From assembly GCA_023423935.1 (NCBI GenBank), contig JAFAEQ010000062.1:1-43895 (forward strand): a stretch of DNA of 43,895 nt. The letters run 5' to 3'. The translations under genes were made by a program, and so were the position numbers. The DNA comes from Pseudomonadota bacterium. Its GTDB lineage: Bacteria > Pseudomonadota > Gammaproteobacteria > Steroidobacterales > Steroidobacteraceae. Shown one piece after another: positions 1 to 8,201 of this stretch. The notes beneath the pieces were generated by a model. That model searched no databases. It was not told the DNA's origin and saw nothing but the letters and a program-made list of their open reading frames with translations. How positions within the stretch are numbered: the first letter of the stretch is position 1; every line of letters starts with the position of its first letter.

Positions 1-127
1 CCGCCTCGAGTTGACGCTCACCGCCACATCCACCACAGTCACGCCACCCTGGCGACCCGGCCGACATGCGCCGGAATCGATGGCCGGCATCAGCCGGAAT
101 CACCGGCCGACATCGGCGGAATACGCA
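1..127. mobile_element. IS21-family element, one terminus (partial)
   Basis: Three copies of an 18-19 bp motif (GGCCGACATGCGCCGGAAT and variants) lie at 59-77, 82-100 and 105-122 with a 23-bp period. The run ends in ...TACGCA at 127. Tandem subterminal repeats close to a CA-ended tip are typical of IS21-family termini. The bases after 127 read straight into the C-terminal part of JetC, so 127/128 is the likely insertion or recombination junction. The istAB genes would lie left of the window. The family is assigned from repeat architecture and memory of related elements. Confidence 0.6.
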
Positions 128-532
128 ATCGAACGCGAAACCGGCTCAATTATCGAAATCCGAAAGAGTTCAGAGGGAGGCAGCGGCGGCGAAAAGGAAA
201 TCATCGCAAGCTACGTGCTCACTGCCTCCTTGAGCTACGCGCTGTGTCCCGGCGGCAGCGAGCGGCCGTTGTTCGGCACGATCGTCCTCGACGAGGCGTT
301 CTCGCGAAGCTCGCGAGCAGTGGCTGGCCGGATCATCAGCGCACTTCGAGAATTCGGCCTGCATCCTCTCTTTGTCACCCCCAACAAGGAGATCCCACTG
401 CTGCGCGCACATACGCGTTCAGCCATCCTTGTCCATCGAAAAGGTCAGCGCGCTACTCTTACGTCCATCAGCTGGGAAGAGCTTGACGCACGAGCCGCCC
501 AGCGCCAGCCCACTGAACCAACCGCGTCGTGA
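128..532 (+). pseudogene. jetC: Wadjet JetC C-terminal fragment (SMC/MukB-like ATPase)
   Basis: JetC is the SMC-like ATPase of the Wadjet plasmid-defence complex JetABCD, which extrudes and cleaves circular DNA. Only the C-terminal ATPase lobe remains. It keeps the ABC signature SGGEKE (about 195-212), then a Walker B-like IVLDEAF followed by SRSS, then the PLFVTPNKEI segment typical of JetC ends. Full JetC is about 1,100 residues; roughly 135 remain. The frame stays open leftward into the IS21-like end, so a hybrid ORF begins at TTG 11, but residues before 128 are insertion-sequence DNA. The TGA overlaps the GTG of jetD (GTGA, 529-532), the usual jetC/jetD coupling. The fragment lacks Walker A and the coiled coils, so it cannot work as an ATPase. 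Confidence 0.8.
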
Positions 533-1674
533 AATCCCCAGCCTTCCTCGCCGCACGCTTACGCAAGCAGTGGCAAGCAGCGGTCCACCGCGAGCAACGC
601 CTGCTCGATGCGAGGGCTTGGCCGATCTCACTGCCCATCAGCAAGCCCACACCTACCGAATTTGCGACCGAAGGCCCGCTCGTTCGCGAGCACGTTCAGC
701 TATGGCGTACGGTCAAGATCGGGCAAGTGCAGTGGAAACCTGTGTCATACCGCGCCGCAGCCGAGCCCGTCGACATCCCAACAAAGTGGACTCTCCGCAG
801 CGCCGACGAATGGGTCACAGCGACCGGCGACCCGGCGATTGAGCTCGAACACAGGACGCTTGCGAACGTACTCTCGCAAACTGACCCGTTGTTCCACAGA
901 ACCCTGGTACGCGAGCTGCGCCTAGTTGCAAGCGCTGGTGTGAACGTCACGCTTCAAGCCGTAGAACTCGCGATGTCACTTGAGCCCGGTTGCGCCGCCG
1001 GCCGACCCTTACGCGCACTCTCAAACGCGGGCATTGACAGCAAATTTTTCGAACGCCACCGCGCCCTCATCCAAGTACTTCTCGACGTGCGTTTCGAAGG
1101 ACAAGCGAGCGAACAGGGGCTCGAAAGCTTCCTCGGCGCACTCGATGAAGGCGACCACTGGTTACTTGTCGCGCCGCTCGACGCAAGACTCCTGCCATTC
1201 GCTAGGCAGTCTGTACCCGCCGCGGAGCTTGCATCCACCGGCTTGCCAGGAACCCACCTTCTCATCGTCGAAAACGAGCGCAGCCTTTACCAACTGCCGC
1301 AATTGAGCGGCACCGTTGCAGTGTTAGGCTCGGGGCTAAATCTTGCGTGGATGCACGCGAGCTGGCTTCGCGCGAAGACCATTGCCTACTGGGGTGATGT
1401 GGATACCTGGGGGCTCACCATGCTCTCCAGCGCGCGCGTCCATCAACCGCACTTGCAACCTCTCTTGATGGACCTCAAGACTTTCGAAACGCATCAATCG
1501 TCTGCAGTAGCCGAGCCCCATCCCGCAAGCGACAAGCCGCCGGAAAATTTGAGCGACGATGAGAAGTCCCTCTACCTCAGACTAAGGCAAGCGACAAAAG
1601 GTAGACTCGAGCAGGAATTTCTACCTCGAGAAGTTGCAAGCGAAGCGATTCGACACTGGCGATTCCCCGCTTGA
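529..1674 (+). CDS. jetD: Wadjet nuclease subunit JetD (DUF3322-DUF2220)
   Basis: JetD is the topoisomerase VI/Spo11-like nuclease of Wadjet that cuts plasmid DNA after JetABC extrusion. The 381-residue length is normal. The N-terminal half matches DUF3322 (from MKSPAFLAARLRKQW onward). The C-terminal DUF2220 Toprim-like domain keeps the metal-binding glutamate in LLIVENERS (near residue 247) and the acidic pair in YWGDVDTWG (near 289). The GTG start overlaps the jetC stop by four bases. The gene looks intact, but its partners JetA, JetB and most of JetC are absent, so it is probably an orphan unless they persist beyond the insertion sequence. It converges on the next gene. Confidence 0.88.
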   Translation: MKSPAFLAARLRKQWQAAVHREQRLLDARAWPISLPISKPTPTEFATEGPLVREHVQLWRTVKIGQVQWKPVSYRAAAEPVDIPTKWTLRSADEWVTATGDPAIELEHRTLANVLSQTDPLFHRTLVRELRLVASAGVNVTLQAVELAMSLEPGCAAGRPLRALSNAGIDSKFFERHRALIQVLLDVRFEGQASEQGLESFLGALDEGDHWLLVAPLDARLLPFARQSVPAAELASTGLPGTHLLIVENERSLYQLPQLSGTVAVLGSGLNLAWMHASWLRAKTIAYWGDVDTWGLTMLSSARVHQPHLQPLLMDLKTFETHQSSAVAEPHPASDKPPENLSDDEKSLYLRLRQATKGRLEQEFLPREVASEAIRHWRFPA

Positions 1675-1861
1675 ACTAAGAAATGCAGGCGCATGTCTCT
1701 TACCCTTCGCATCAGTAGATAAGCCGCACCGTCCAGGCCGCGTTCAAAGGTCTGAACACCAGATTCCTGCCGCTTGCGAACGCAACAAACCCTTCTTCAC
1801 GCCTAACCTCCGTCATGGGGCTAGACTCTAGACCAATGTGCTACCGAATCGTGGGGGACGT

Positions 1862-1888
1862 CGGGCGGTCGCCCGCCCCTTCTTCTTG
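1862..1888 (+). terminator. possible terminator downstream of jetD
   Basis: CGGGC-GGTC-GCCCG forms a short GC-rich hairpin (1862-1875), followed by a pyrimidine-rich CCCTTCTTCTT tract. It sits between two convergent genes. The rest of the 323-bp gap (1675-1997) shows no convincing gene. The stem is only five pairs and the T-run is interrupted, so the call is weak. Confidence 0.35.
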
Positions 1889-1997
1889 ACCAGGTACGGG
1901 CACACCTTCTGATCACTCTCGTTTGTGCACTCGATATCAAGCAAGTAGCCATCGCGTAGTCTCAGTGGTTCCAGATTCATGCCGCGCGCTCCCTTGC

Positions 1998-4900
1998 TCA
2001 CGTTCGATCGAAATGGCCCGCGTAATCTCGGACCCAACACAACGTATTCACGAGCGCCATGTCCTCCGGCGTCTTGCACTTGATACTGAGAAGGCTGGGA
2101 TTTGCGACCACGATCGCGAGGGATCGCGCGCGCGAAATCGCAACGTTCAGTCGGTTCTTGCTGAATAGGAAATCAACGAAGCGCGGCATGTAGTCACCGC
2201 TGGAAGTCGTCATCGACACGATCACGACTTGGGCTTCTTGGCCTTGGAACTTGTCGACCGTCCCTACGCGGGCGCCTTCGGGCAGCACGCGCTTGAGCAG
2301 GTTCACCTGGACATTGTAGGGGGCCACGACAACGATGTTGTCCGTTTGAATTCCGTGCTCGTTACCGTCTTTGTCGTGGTACCGCTGCGTCAATAAGTTT
2401 TCAAACAGCGCGCGGACGATTTCCGCTTCCTCGCGGCTCTCTTGCGAGCAGGCGTCGTGATGCGCCTCTACAAAGCGAATCCCGCTGGGCCGCAGGTCCG
2501 GATGCGCATGCTCATTCAATATCAACACACGATTCGCATTGTGCGACTCTGGATTCAGACGGCTGTCGTATACCGCATCCGAAATAAACTGGCATACGTC
2601 GGGATGCATACGCCACGTTGTGCCCAAGAAGATGCCTCGCTCGGGCTGAATCGTTGCCGCGCCTTGCAGTAGATACTCGAGGGATGACGCACCCGATTCG
2701 CCTGGATGCACACCTTGAATCGGCTGGCCAAGCTGCATTTGGTCGCCCATCAGCACAACGTTCTTCGTGCTCGTCCCCATCGCGATCAGGTTTGCGAGAC
2801 ATACTTGTCCTGCTTCGTCGACAAACAGGACGTCAAACGCCTGATCGAACCTGCGATCCGCGAATAGCCACACTGTGCCGGCAACAAGATGATAGTCGCG
2901 CGGTTGGATGTCTTTGTTCTTGAAAACGTCCTCTATCATCTTGCCGCGAATTTGCGTTTCGTCGTCGTCTTCCGTGCTCTTCTTCGCGCCACGAAACACG
3001 AAGGATTGATCTGCGGCGACCTTCTCGACTTCACGCAGTAGATTGATGATGGCTTTATGGCTATTCGAAGTGACGCCGACTCGGAACCCGCGCCGCATGA
3101 GTTCGACAATCGCATGTGATCCGGTATAGGTCTTCCCCGCTCCAGGCGGTCCCTGTATGAACAGGTAGCTGTTCTCGAGCCGTGCGATGGCGTCTGCAAT
3201 GGCCGAAACTGTCAGTTCGCCCGATTTCAGGATCGGTTCGCCGGCTCGATGATTGCGCAGACGCGGCGGTTGGCGCCGGAGCAAGGCTTCGCTCGCAGGA
3301 TACTTGTGTGATCCCTCAACTAACGAATCGGCGAACCGGAACAGGGCGCCCGTGATCTCCTCAGCGCCCAGTGGCCCCGCCGGTCCCAAGCTGATCTGGT
3401 CCGGCAGCGGTTCCCGGTTTATCCCGCGTCGGAAATATGCGAGTCGCTTGTCCTGATCCAACCGCAGCTCGCCAAGCCCTTCGCGCGTACTCGCAAGCAC
3501 GACCTTAGAGCCTGTCCTGAGTTTCGATTCTTGCTCTGGGTATTCATATGTCCATACGAGCGATCGCTTGTCTTTCTCTGGGGCTCCGACTTGCCGCAGA
3601 TCGCCCAAGCACTCAGCATCCTCCATGAGTTCCTGGTGTGACATCTCCATGCGTGCAAACATCGCCCACCACTCCGGTTTGTCTGCGCGACGATGAAAAT
3701 CGAGCAAGAAGTACGTCAGCTCGCGGACACGGTCCTCTTCTGACCACTTCGTCCCGTCGCTCGGCAAAGCATCCACGAGCTTCTGCCGATACGGAATCAG
3801 CTTCTGTTCCGCCTCGGTTAGCTCTCCTGCCTTGGTGACTTTCGATTCATCGATATTGGCGTCGTTGACCCACTCAAGATCGTTGAGGCGAAGCGAGAGC
3901 AGCCATTCGCGAAGCTCGTATGTTGAGCGCACGTCATCGAAGTTGTACGTCTCAATATCCTTCAGGAGCTGCGGATCTCCTGACTCCTTCCATCGCTCGT
4001 AGTAGACGATACTCGCGCCGGCATTCGTTACGTCGCCAGTGCGTTTCTCGAGATAGAAGTGCTCGATGTTCTTGATCGAGTAGCTCGGCTCCGATACTCG
4101 AATCCCTTCGCGCACCACTTTGTACAGATCGATGAGCTTGCGCCGACGAAGAAGATTGTCGAAGTTCGACTCTCGCGTGCCGTGCATGCACATCAAACGT
4201 CTGAGGGCCGTCGGCTCGTAATGTGCGTAGTGATAGATGTGTGCGTCCGGATACCTTGTAAGCCGCTCAGTCGCAAAATCCATGAACTGTTCGAACGCGA
4301 TTTTCTCCTCTGCTCGCGAGTGTGCCCAGAACGCCCGAAACTGAGGCTTTCCATCATCGAAGAAGTAGACGCCAAAGAGATACTCGAGACCGTCCTGTTC
4401 ATAAGGATCGCCTTCCATATCAAAAAACATGTCCCCGGCATTCGGGCGCGGAAGACGTGCAAAACCCCGCAGAGCACCGTCCGAAGTAAGAATCTCAACC
4501 TTGCGCATTCCAGTTTCGCGCGCCTCGAGCTGCAAACGAGCTTGGTTGCGAATCTTCACGAGCGTCTCCGGGGAAATCTTCGGAATGGACGCGCTCTCAT
4601 GCAGCTTGCCCAACGCCGCCAACGTGGTGATGCCTGCGGCCTGAAGCTTCTTCGTCTGTATCTTCGTCATTCCGGCAACCTGACAAAGATGATCATCGGC
4701 AACGCGTCGCGCCTCGCACAGGTGCGCCCACTTGCAGAGATTGCAGTGATCGCATGGATCGGGGTACGTGCCTCGCGCTCCATCTTTGACGCGCGCCTCG
4801 AATCTGCCTCTCAGCTCAGCAACGTATCGCGAGTATTCATTAAAGCGATATGGATACTCCTTTGAGTCGCCAAGGACGACGTACATGTTCAGAGGCGCTG

Positions 4901-5381
4901 TTCCCTGGATCTCAGCCACGCATTGCGAATAGAACGCGAGCTGGACGATGAACTTCGTCTTCTCTGACCGCGCGAACTTTGCGTCAACGACTTCGTAACT
5001 GTGCGTGCCGAGCACGGAGGGTCGCTCGACTCGTCGAAGGAAATCGGGATATCCAATGAAGTCACCTGACGTCAGCGCGCCTTGATAGATGATCTCGACG
5101 CCAGCACGCATCGCCTCGATCGTGAAGCCGATGCGCTCCCACACATCCCCTTTTCGCTCGGAGATATCAACGAAGCTGGATGTGCGCGCCCGCAGCTGCT
5201 CTACGTAAGCACGCTCGTGATCGTGACCCTTCTGCTGGATGAGAGCGACTTGTTCATCCTCGGGCGCTCGCGGCAGCGGACTTTCAAGATCGAGCAGGTC
5301 GAGGGCCGTGAGGTGCTCGCATTCGAGAAACCCGACGAGATCTGTCGCTGAGTAAAGGATTTTGCCTTTCGACTTGTGCAC
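1998..5381 (-). CDS. TM0106-type Cas4/RecB-like nuclease fused to UPF1-like SF1 helicase
   Basis: This 1,127-residue protein joins several nucleic-acid modules. Near the N-terminus is a Cas4/RecB-like PD-(D/E)xK nuclease: GYPDF, then VVDAKF and QLAFYSQ, with a cysteine cluster CDHCNLCKWAHLC near residue 214 that could hold an Fe-S centre. A helix-hairpin-helix-like stretch follows (MTKIQTKKLQAAGITTLAAL). Next is an RNase H/DEDD-like domain starting at FFDMEGDP (near 317) and including YNFDDVRSTYEL. The C-terminal third is a superfamily 1 helicase: GPPGAGKT near 741-748, FVDEAGQ near 852, and late motifs KFQGQEAQVVIVS and NVAISRARS. The layout matches the TM0106 family of RecB-like nucleases. 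It is the last gene of the minus-strand block, 93 bp after the WYL regulator, with its own promoter-like leader. A role in DNA degradation or DNA-end processing is inferred. Confidence 0.85.
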   Translation of the reverse strand: MHKSKGKILYSATDLVGFLECEHLTALDLLDLESPLPRAPEDEQVALIQQKGHDHERAYVEQLRARTSSFVDISERKGDVWERIGFTIEAMRAGVEIIYQGALTSGDFIGYPDFLRRVERPSVLGTHSYEVVDAKFARSEKTKFIVQLAFYSQCVAEIQGTAPLNMYVVLGDSKEYPYRFNEYSRYVAELRGRFEARVKDGARGTYPDPCDHCNLCKWAHLCEARRVADDHLCQVAGMTKIQTKKLQAAGITTLAALGKLHESASIPKISPETLVKIRNQARLQLEARETGMRKVEILTSDGALRGFARLPRPNAGDMFFDMEGDPYEQDGLEYLFGVYFFDDGKPQFRAFWAHSRAEEKIAFEQFMDFATERLTRYPDAHIYHYAHYEPTALRRLMCMHGTRESNFDNLLRRRKLIDLYKVVREGIRVSEPSYSIKNIEHFYLEKRTGDVTNAGASIVYYERWKESGDPQLLKDIETYNFDDVRSTYELREWLLSLRLNDLEWVNDANIDESKVTKAGELTEAEQKLIPYRQKLVDALPSDGTKWSEEDRVRELTYFLLDFHRRADKPEWWAMFARMEMSHQELMEDAECLGDLRQVGAPEKDKRSLVWTYEYPEQESKLRTGSKVVLASTREGLGELRLDQDKRLAYFRRGINREPLPDQISLGPAGPLGAEEITGALFRFADSLVEGSHKYPASEALLRRQPPRLRNHRAGEPILKSGELTVSAIADAIARLENSYLFIQGPPGAGKTYTGSHAIVELMRRGFRVGVTSNSHKAIINLLREVEKVAADQSFVFRGAKKSTEDDDETQIRGKMIEDVFKNKDIQPRDYHLVAGTVWLFADRRFDQAFDVLFVDEAGQVCLANLIAMGTSTKNVVLMGDQMQLGQPIQGVHPGESGASSLEYLLQGAATIQPERGIFLGTTWRMHPDVCQFISDAVYDSRLNPESHNANRVLILNEHAHPDLRPSGIRFVEAHHDACSQESREEAEIVRALFENLLTQRYHDKDGNEHGIQTDNIVVVAPYNVQVNLLKRVLPEGARVGTVDKFQGQEAQVVIVSMTTSSGDYMPRFVDFLFSKNRLNVAISRARSLAIVVANPSLLSIKCKTPEDMALVNTLCWVRDYAGHFDRT

Positions 5382-5474
5382 TGTTTTGCCCTGGCGCGCT
5401 GTAGTGCGCGTTCCGTGGCCTATATATAGCTGCGGTGAGTATCAAAACGTGACACTGACCGAAGGAGCCTTCCG
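5382..5474 (-). promoter_or_regulatory. leader and promoter-like region before the RecB-like gene
   Basis: On the minus strand this gap reads TTGATA followed closely by a TATATATAGG tract, giving poor promoter spacing but a clearly AT-rich box in GC-rich DNA. Between that tract and the start codon lies a perfect inverted repeat, CGCGC-TGTAGT-GCGCG (5395-5410), which could be an operator or a leader hairpin. Its position directly downstream of a WYL-regulator gene makes it a candidate binding site; this is inference. Confidence 0.35.
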
Positions 5475-6443
5475 CTATTTGTATTGCTCGACGGTTCGAC
5501 GCGATTGTTCTTTTACTTCTGCTCGTAGCTCGTCCGGCGTGATCACTTCTACATTTGGACCGTGACGCATTATGTCCATGACCAGTTCGCGCGAGTTCTG
5601 GTACGGGATTCGCAGTTCGTAACGGCCATCGGGCAGCCACGTCCCCTCTTGCTGTGGGTGCCACTTCTCATCCGCGACCCAACGTGCCCGCTCTGGCGTG
5701 AACCGGAGTGTCGCAATCTTGTCGGCCTTGCCGCCGAAAATGCCGTACGCTGAGGCGAAGTGCTCGTCGAGTACCTCTTCCGCCACATCAAAGGCTCGCT
5801 CATCGAGCACAGTAGCTCGGAGAATGCGGTCGACGGAGAAGCTCCGTAGCGCATCCCGCCCTTCATCCCACGCGTCGAGATACCAGGTTTCGCGATAGTG
5901 GGCGATGCGTTGCGGTGAAATCGTCCTCTCCGACCGCTTGTCATCGCTGCGCGCGTGGTACTCGATCCAAATCTTCTTTCGTTGCAGAGTCGCCGACGCA
6001 ACTGCTTCAAAGGCTTTGCCTGCAGGCCGTGCACCGATGGAGGGAAAGCGTAAGCGACTCGCCGCTTCGCCCAGATTGAGCCGTTGATGCTTGGTGAGCC
6101 TATTGAGACGCTGCGCAAGCGCGCCGAGATGGTCCTCCAGCAAACCGCCGCCGGCATCCCTCAGAAGGCGCTGCATCACCGCTAGTGCCTGCAGTTCACC
6201 AGGCGTGAACCAAAGACCCGGCAGCTCATAGGCTTCCCCTTGCTGTTCCTTCGCGTACCGATAGCCGCCAGCATTTACATCGAAAATCACCGGAGCATTC
6301 AGATAGTCCTTCAACGCATTGATCGTTCGATGCAACGTTGATTTCGAGCACTCCAATTTCGCCATCAAGTCTTCGAGCGGAATCACTGTTCGACGCGATG
6401 CAAGGATCTTGTGCAGATGGAAGATGCGGTCGAATTTATCCAC
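5475..6443 (-). CDS. WYL-domain transcriptional regulator
   Basis: A 322-residue regulator. An N-terminal winged HTH (MDKFDRIFHLHKILASRRTV to about residue 60) is followed by a WYL domain at about 130-240, including KKIWIEYHAR and the namesake WYLDAW, and then a WCX-like C-terminal domain with strands ending in RTVEQYK. WYL proteins sense nucleic acids or nucleotides, and several (BrxR, CapW) repress phage-defence operons. The GTG start at 6443 has GAGG a few bases upstream. It lies 33 bp after the HNH gene in a same-strand defence block, so it probably controls these genes. No ligand or operator can be assigned from sequence. Confidence 0.85.
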   Translation of the reverse strand: MDKFDRIFHLHKILASRRTVIPLEDLMAKLECSKSTLHRTINALKDYLNAPVIFDVNAGGYRYAKEQQGEAYELPGLWFTPGELQALAVMQRLLRDAGGGLLEDHLGALAQRLNRLTKHQRLNLGEAASRLRFPSIGARPAGKAFEAVASATLQRKKIWIEYHARSDDKRSERTISPQRIAHYRETWYLDAWDEGRDALRSFSVDRILRATVLDERAFDVAEEVLDEHFASAYGIFGGKADKIATLRFTPERARWVADEKWHPQQEGTWLPDGRYELRIPYQNSRELVMDIMRHGPNVEVITPDELRAEVKEQSRRTVEQYK

Positions 6444-6476
6444 AACGCGCCTCGCCTCGGCACATCGTGATGGCGG

Positions 6477-7112
6477 TCACAAGCGATTTCCCTTTGACAG
6501 GTTGCAGCGCTCGCAAAGGAGCTGCAGGTTGCGGACGGAGTTGCTGCCGCCGCGAGAGAACGGGACTATGTGATCGAAACATAGTTTCTCTCTAGTTGAG
6601 CATTCCACACACCGCCCACCGTCCCGCTGCCAGACCTCACGTTGGACGGCCCGTGGGATAGCTTCTCGGCGGGGCTTCGCTTCCTTGACCGCTGGCATCT
6701 CAGAAACGTTCACGGCCTGCGGGGCCTTCGCATCCGCGAGCTCGTTGTGAGCCTTCACTTCCGGAAGCGGCTCTGTCGCCTTCATCGCCAAGATGTATTG
6801 AATGGTGTCTTCCAATTCCCTGGAGTTACGAATGGTCAGCCTCATCGCCGGAAGGCCGCGACCCAATCCTGGCGAGGGATAGGTATTGCTATGGCGACCC
6901 GATTCACCGGGATACTCGAGCGCAATTTCGGGAACGGACTGACCATCTGCGGGATACGGCAGCCAAACATAGGCTGCGTCCTCCCTATTCGGCTGATCCA
7001 CCTGAAGCACAGCACCTAGACGTGGAGCGATGTCCCATGCCTTCACTTTCACAATGTCTCGAGCGGGAGGGCCAAACTCCCTCGTGAAGCGCTCTGCAAC
7101 GTTCGATTTCAT
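6477..7112 (-). CDS. HNH endonuclease with unknown N-terminal domain
   Basis: A 211-residue protein ending in a compact HNH module: CVECS, then FDHIVPFSRGGSN and LQLLCERCNLSKGNR, giving two zinc-binding CxxC pairs and the catalytic HIVP histidine. The first 110 or so residues (from MKSNVAERFTREFG) match no family I recognise and may bind DNA or a partner; a charged linker follows. The ATG at 7112 is chosen because AGAGGA lies just upstream; a TTG one codon earlier is possible. It sits between the 5'-nucleotidase and the WYL regulator. The 140-bp gap before it (7113-7254) is the largest in the block and may hold an internal promoter. McrA-like restriction nucleases have similar C-terminal modules. 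Confidence 0.75.
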   Translation of the reverse strand: MKSNVAERFTREFGPPARDIVKVKAWDIAPRLGAVLQVDQPNREDAAYVWLPYPADGQSVPEIALEYPGESGRHSNTYPSPGLGRGLPAMRLTIRNSRELEDTIQYILAMKATEPLPEVKAHNELADAKAPQAVNVSEMPAVKEAKPRREAIPRAVQREVWQRDGGRCVECSTREKLCFDHIVPFSRGGSNSVRNLQLLCERCNLSKGNRL

Positions 7113-7254
7113 CAATGATCCTCTTCGTTATAAATTCGAATCGAATGGCCTGAACACGCCACCCGATCGGCATGGATACAGCTCGTCATACGGCAAAGCG
7201 CAGTCGGTCGCGACACACATGAAGCTATCAGGGGGAATGCGCGCACTTGGTCGA

Positions 7255-8163
7255 TCACTGCGTCGGTCGCCGCACCCAAGGTACTCGCCCCGTCGGCACG
7301 AGTTTCGACGCTCGATCGCAATGCACCCGCTGATCATCGAAGTAGATGTGCGGCCGAAAGGCCTTCAACACTTCCGACTTGTCCATGCCGCCGAGAAAGA
7401 ATGTCTCGTCGAGATCCACGTTCCAAGCACGCAGCGTACGAATCACACGCTCGTGCGCTGGGCTATTGCGAGCTGTTACGAGCGCGGTTCGAATTGGGCG
7501 GTCTGCGCCTCTGTACTCGGACTGCAAGTGTGAAAGCGTCTTGAGCAGCTTTGCGAATGGCCCTTCTGGAAGTGGCCGCCTTGCATTCTTCTTTTCGTGC
7601 TCTACGAATGCATCCAGACCTTCGCTCTGGTACACGCGTTCGGCCTCTTCCGAAAACAACACGGCATCACCGTCAAAGGCAATCCTGATCTGACCGATCT
7701 CGTCTTGGGTCGGATTCTCTGGCTTCGCGTAGAGCATCGCGGTTGCGACGCCCGCATCTACTGCGGCTTGCACGTCATCCTCATACAGCGAGAGGAACAG
7801 ATCGACGCTGAAGGCGCCGAGATACGGCGCTAATGGCGCTCCCCTCGTGAGAGCGCCTCGTGTGATATCCAGCCCGTGCTGTTCTATTGAGTTGAAGATT
7901 CGCAGACTCGTCCCGGCTGAGTTGCGAGACATGATCACCACTTCCGTTTTCCGCTTGCCCGGCACGAGCCGGTTCATTCGTAGGATCGCTTTCACAAGGG
8001 GAAAGCCACCACCCGGTTTGAGGCAGATATGTTCATTATCCAGCTGGTAGCGCTCGTAAGCCTCGAGTCCTCGCGTGCGATAGATCTCGTCCTCTGCACT
8101 GAGATCAAACAAAGCGCGCGATGACACTCCGATGACCAAATAATTGCTTAAGTCGGCCGGCAC
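7255..8163 (-). CDS. cN-I-type 5'-nucleotidase
   Basis: A 302-residue protein of the cytosolic 5'-nucleotidase I family (PF06189 type), which hydrolyses (deoxy)nucleoside monophosphates to nucleosides. Visible family motifs are LVIGVSSRALFDL near the start, VVIMSRNSAGTSLRIF, the HAD-like IAFDGDAVLFSEEAE near residue 163, and FFLGGMDKSEVLKAFRPHIYFDDQ near the end. Length is normal and the ORF is intact. The GTG start at 8163 gives the right N-terminus; no strong ribosome site is visible. It follows the dGTPase gene by 38 bp. Together the two could drain the dNTP pool: triphosphohydrolysis of dNTPs and dephosphorylation of dNMPs. The defensive role is inferred from context. Confidence 0.82.
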   Translation of the reverse strand: MPADLSNYLVIGVSSRALFDLSAEDEIYRTRGLEAYERYQLDNEHICLKPGGGFPLVKAILRMNRLVPGKRKTEVVIMSRNSAGTSLRIFNSIEQHGLDITRGALTRGAPLAPYLGAFSVDLFLSLYEDDVQAAVDAGVATAMLYAKPENPTQDEIGQIRIAFDGDAVLFSEEAERVYQSEGLDAFVEHEKKNARRPLPEGPFAKLLKTLSHLQSEYRGADRPIRTALVTARNSPAHERVIRTLRAWNVDLDETFFLGGMDKSEVLKAFRPHIYFDDQRVHCDRASKLVPTGRVPWVRRPTQ

Positions 8164-8201
8164 GTATTTCGCGTCTCGTGATGAAGTCTGCCGCCGGATC
8201 G

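Noticed and set aside
4600..4780. CRISPR-Cas link from the Cas4-like domain
   Set aside because: No repeat array and no other cas gene; the domain belongs to a TM0106-type fusion.
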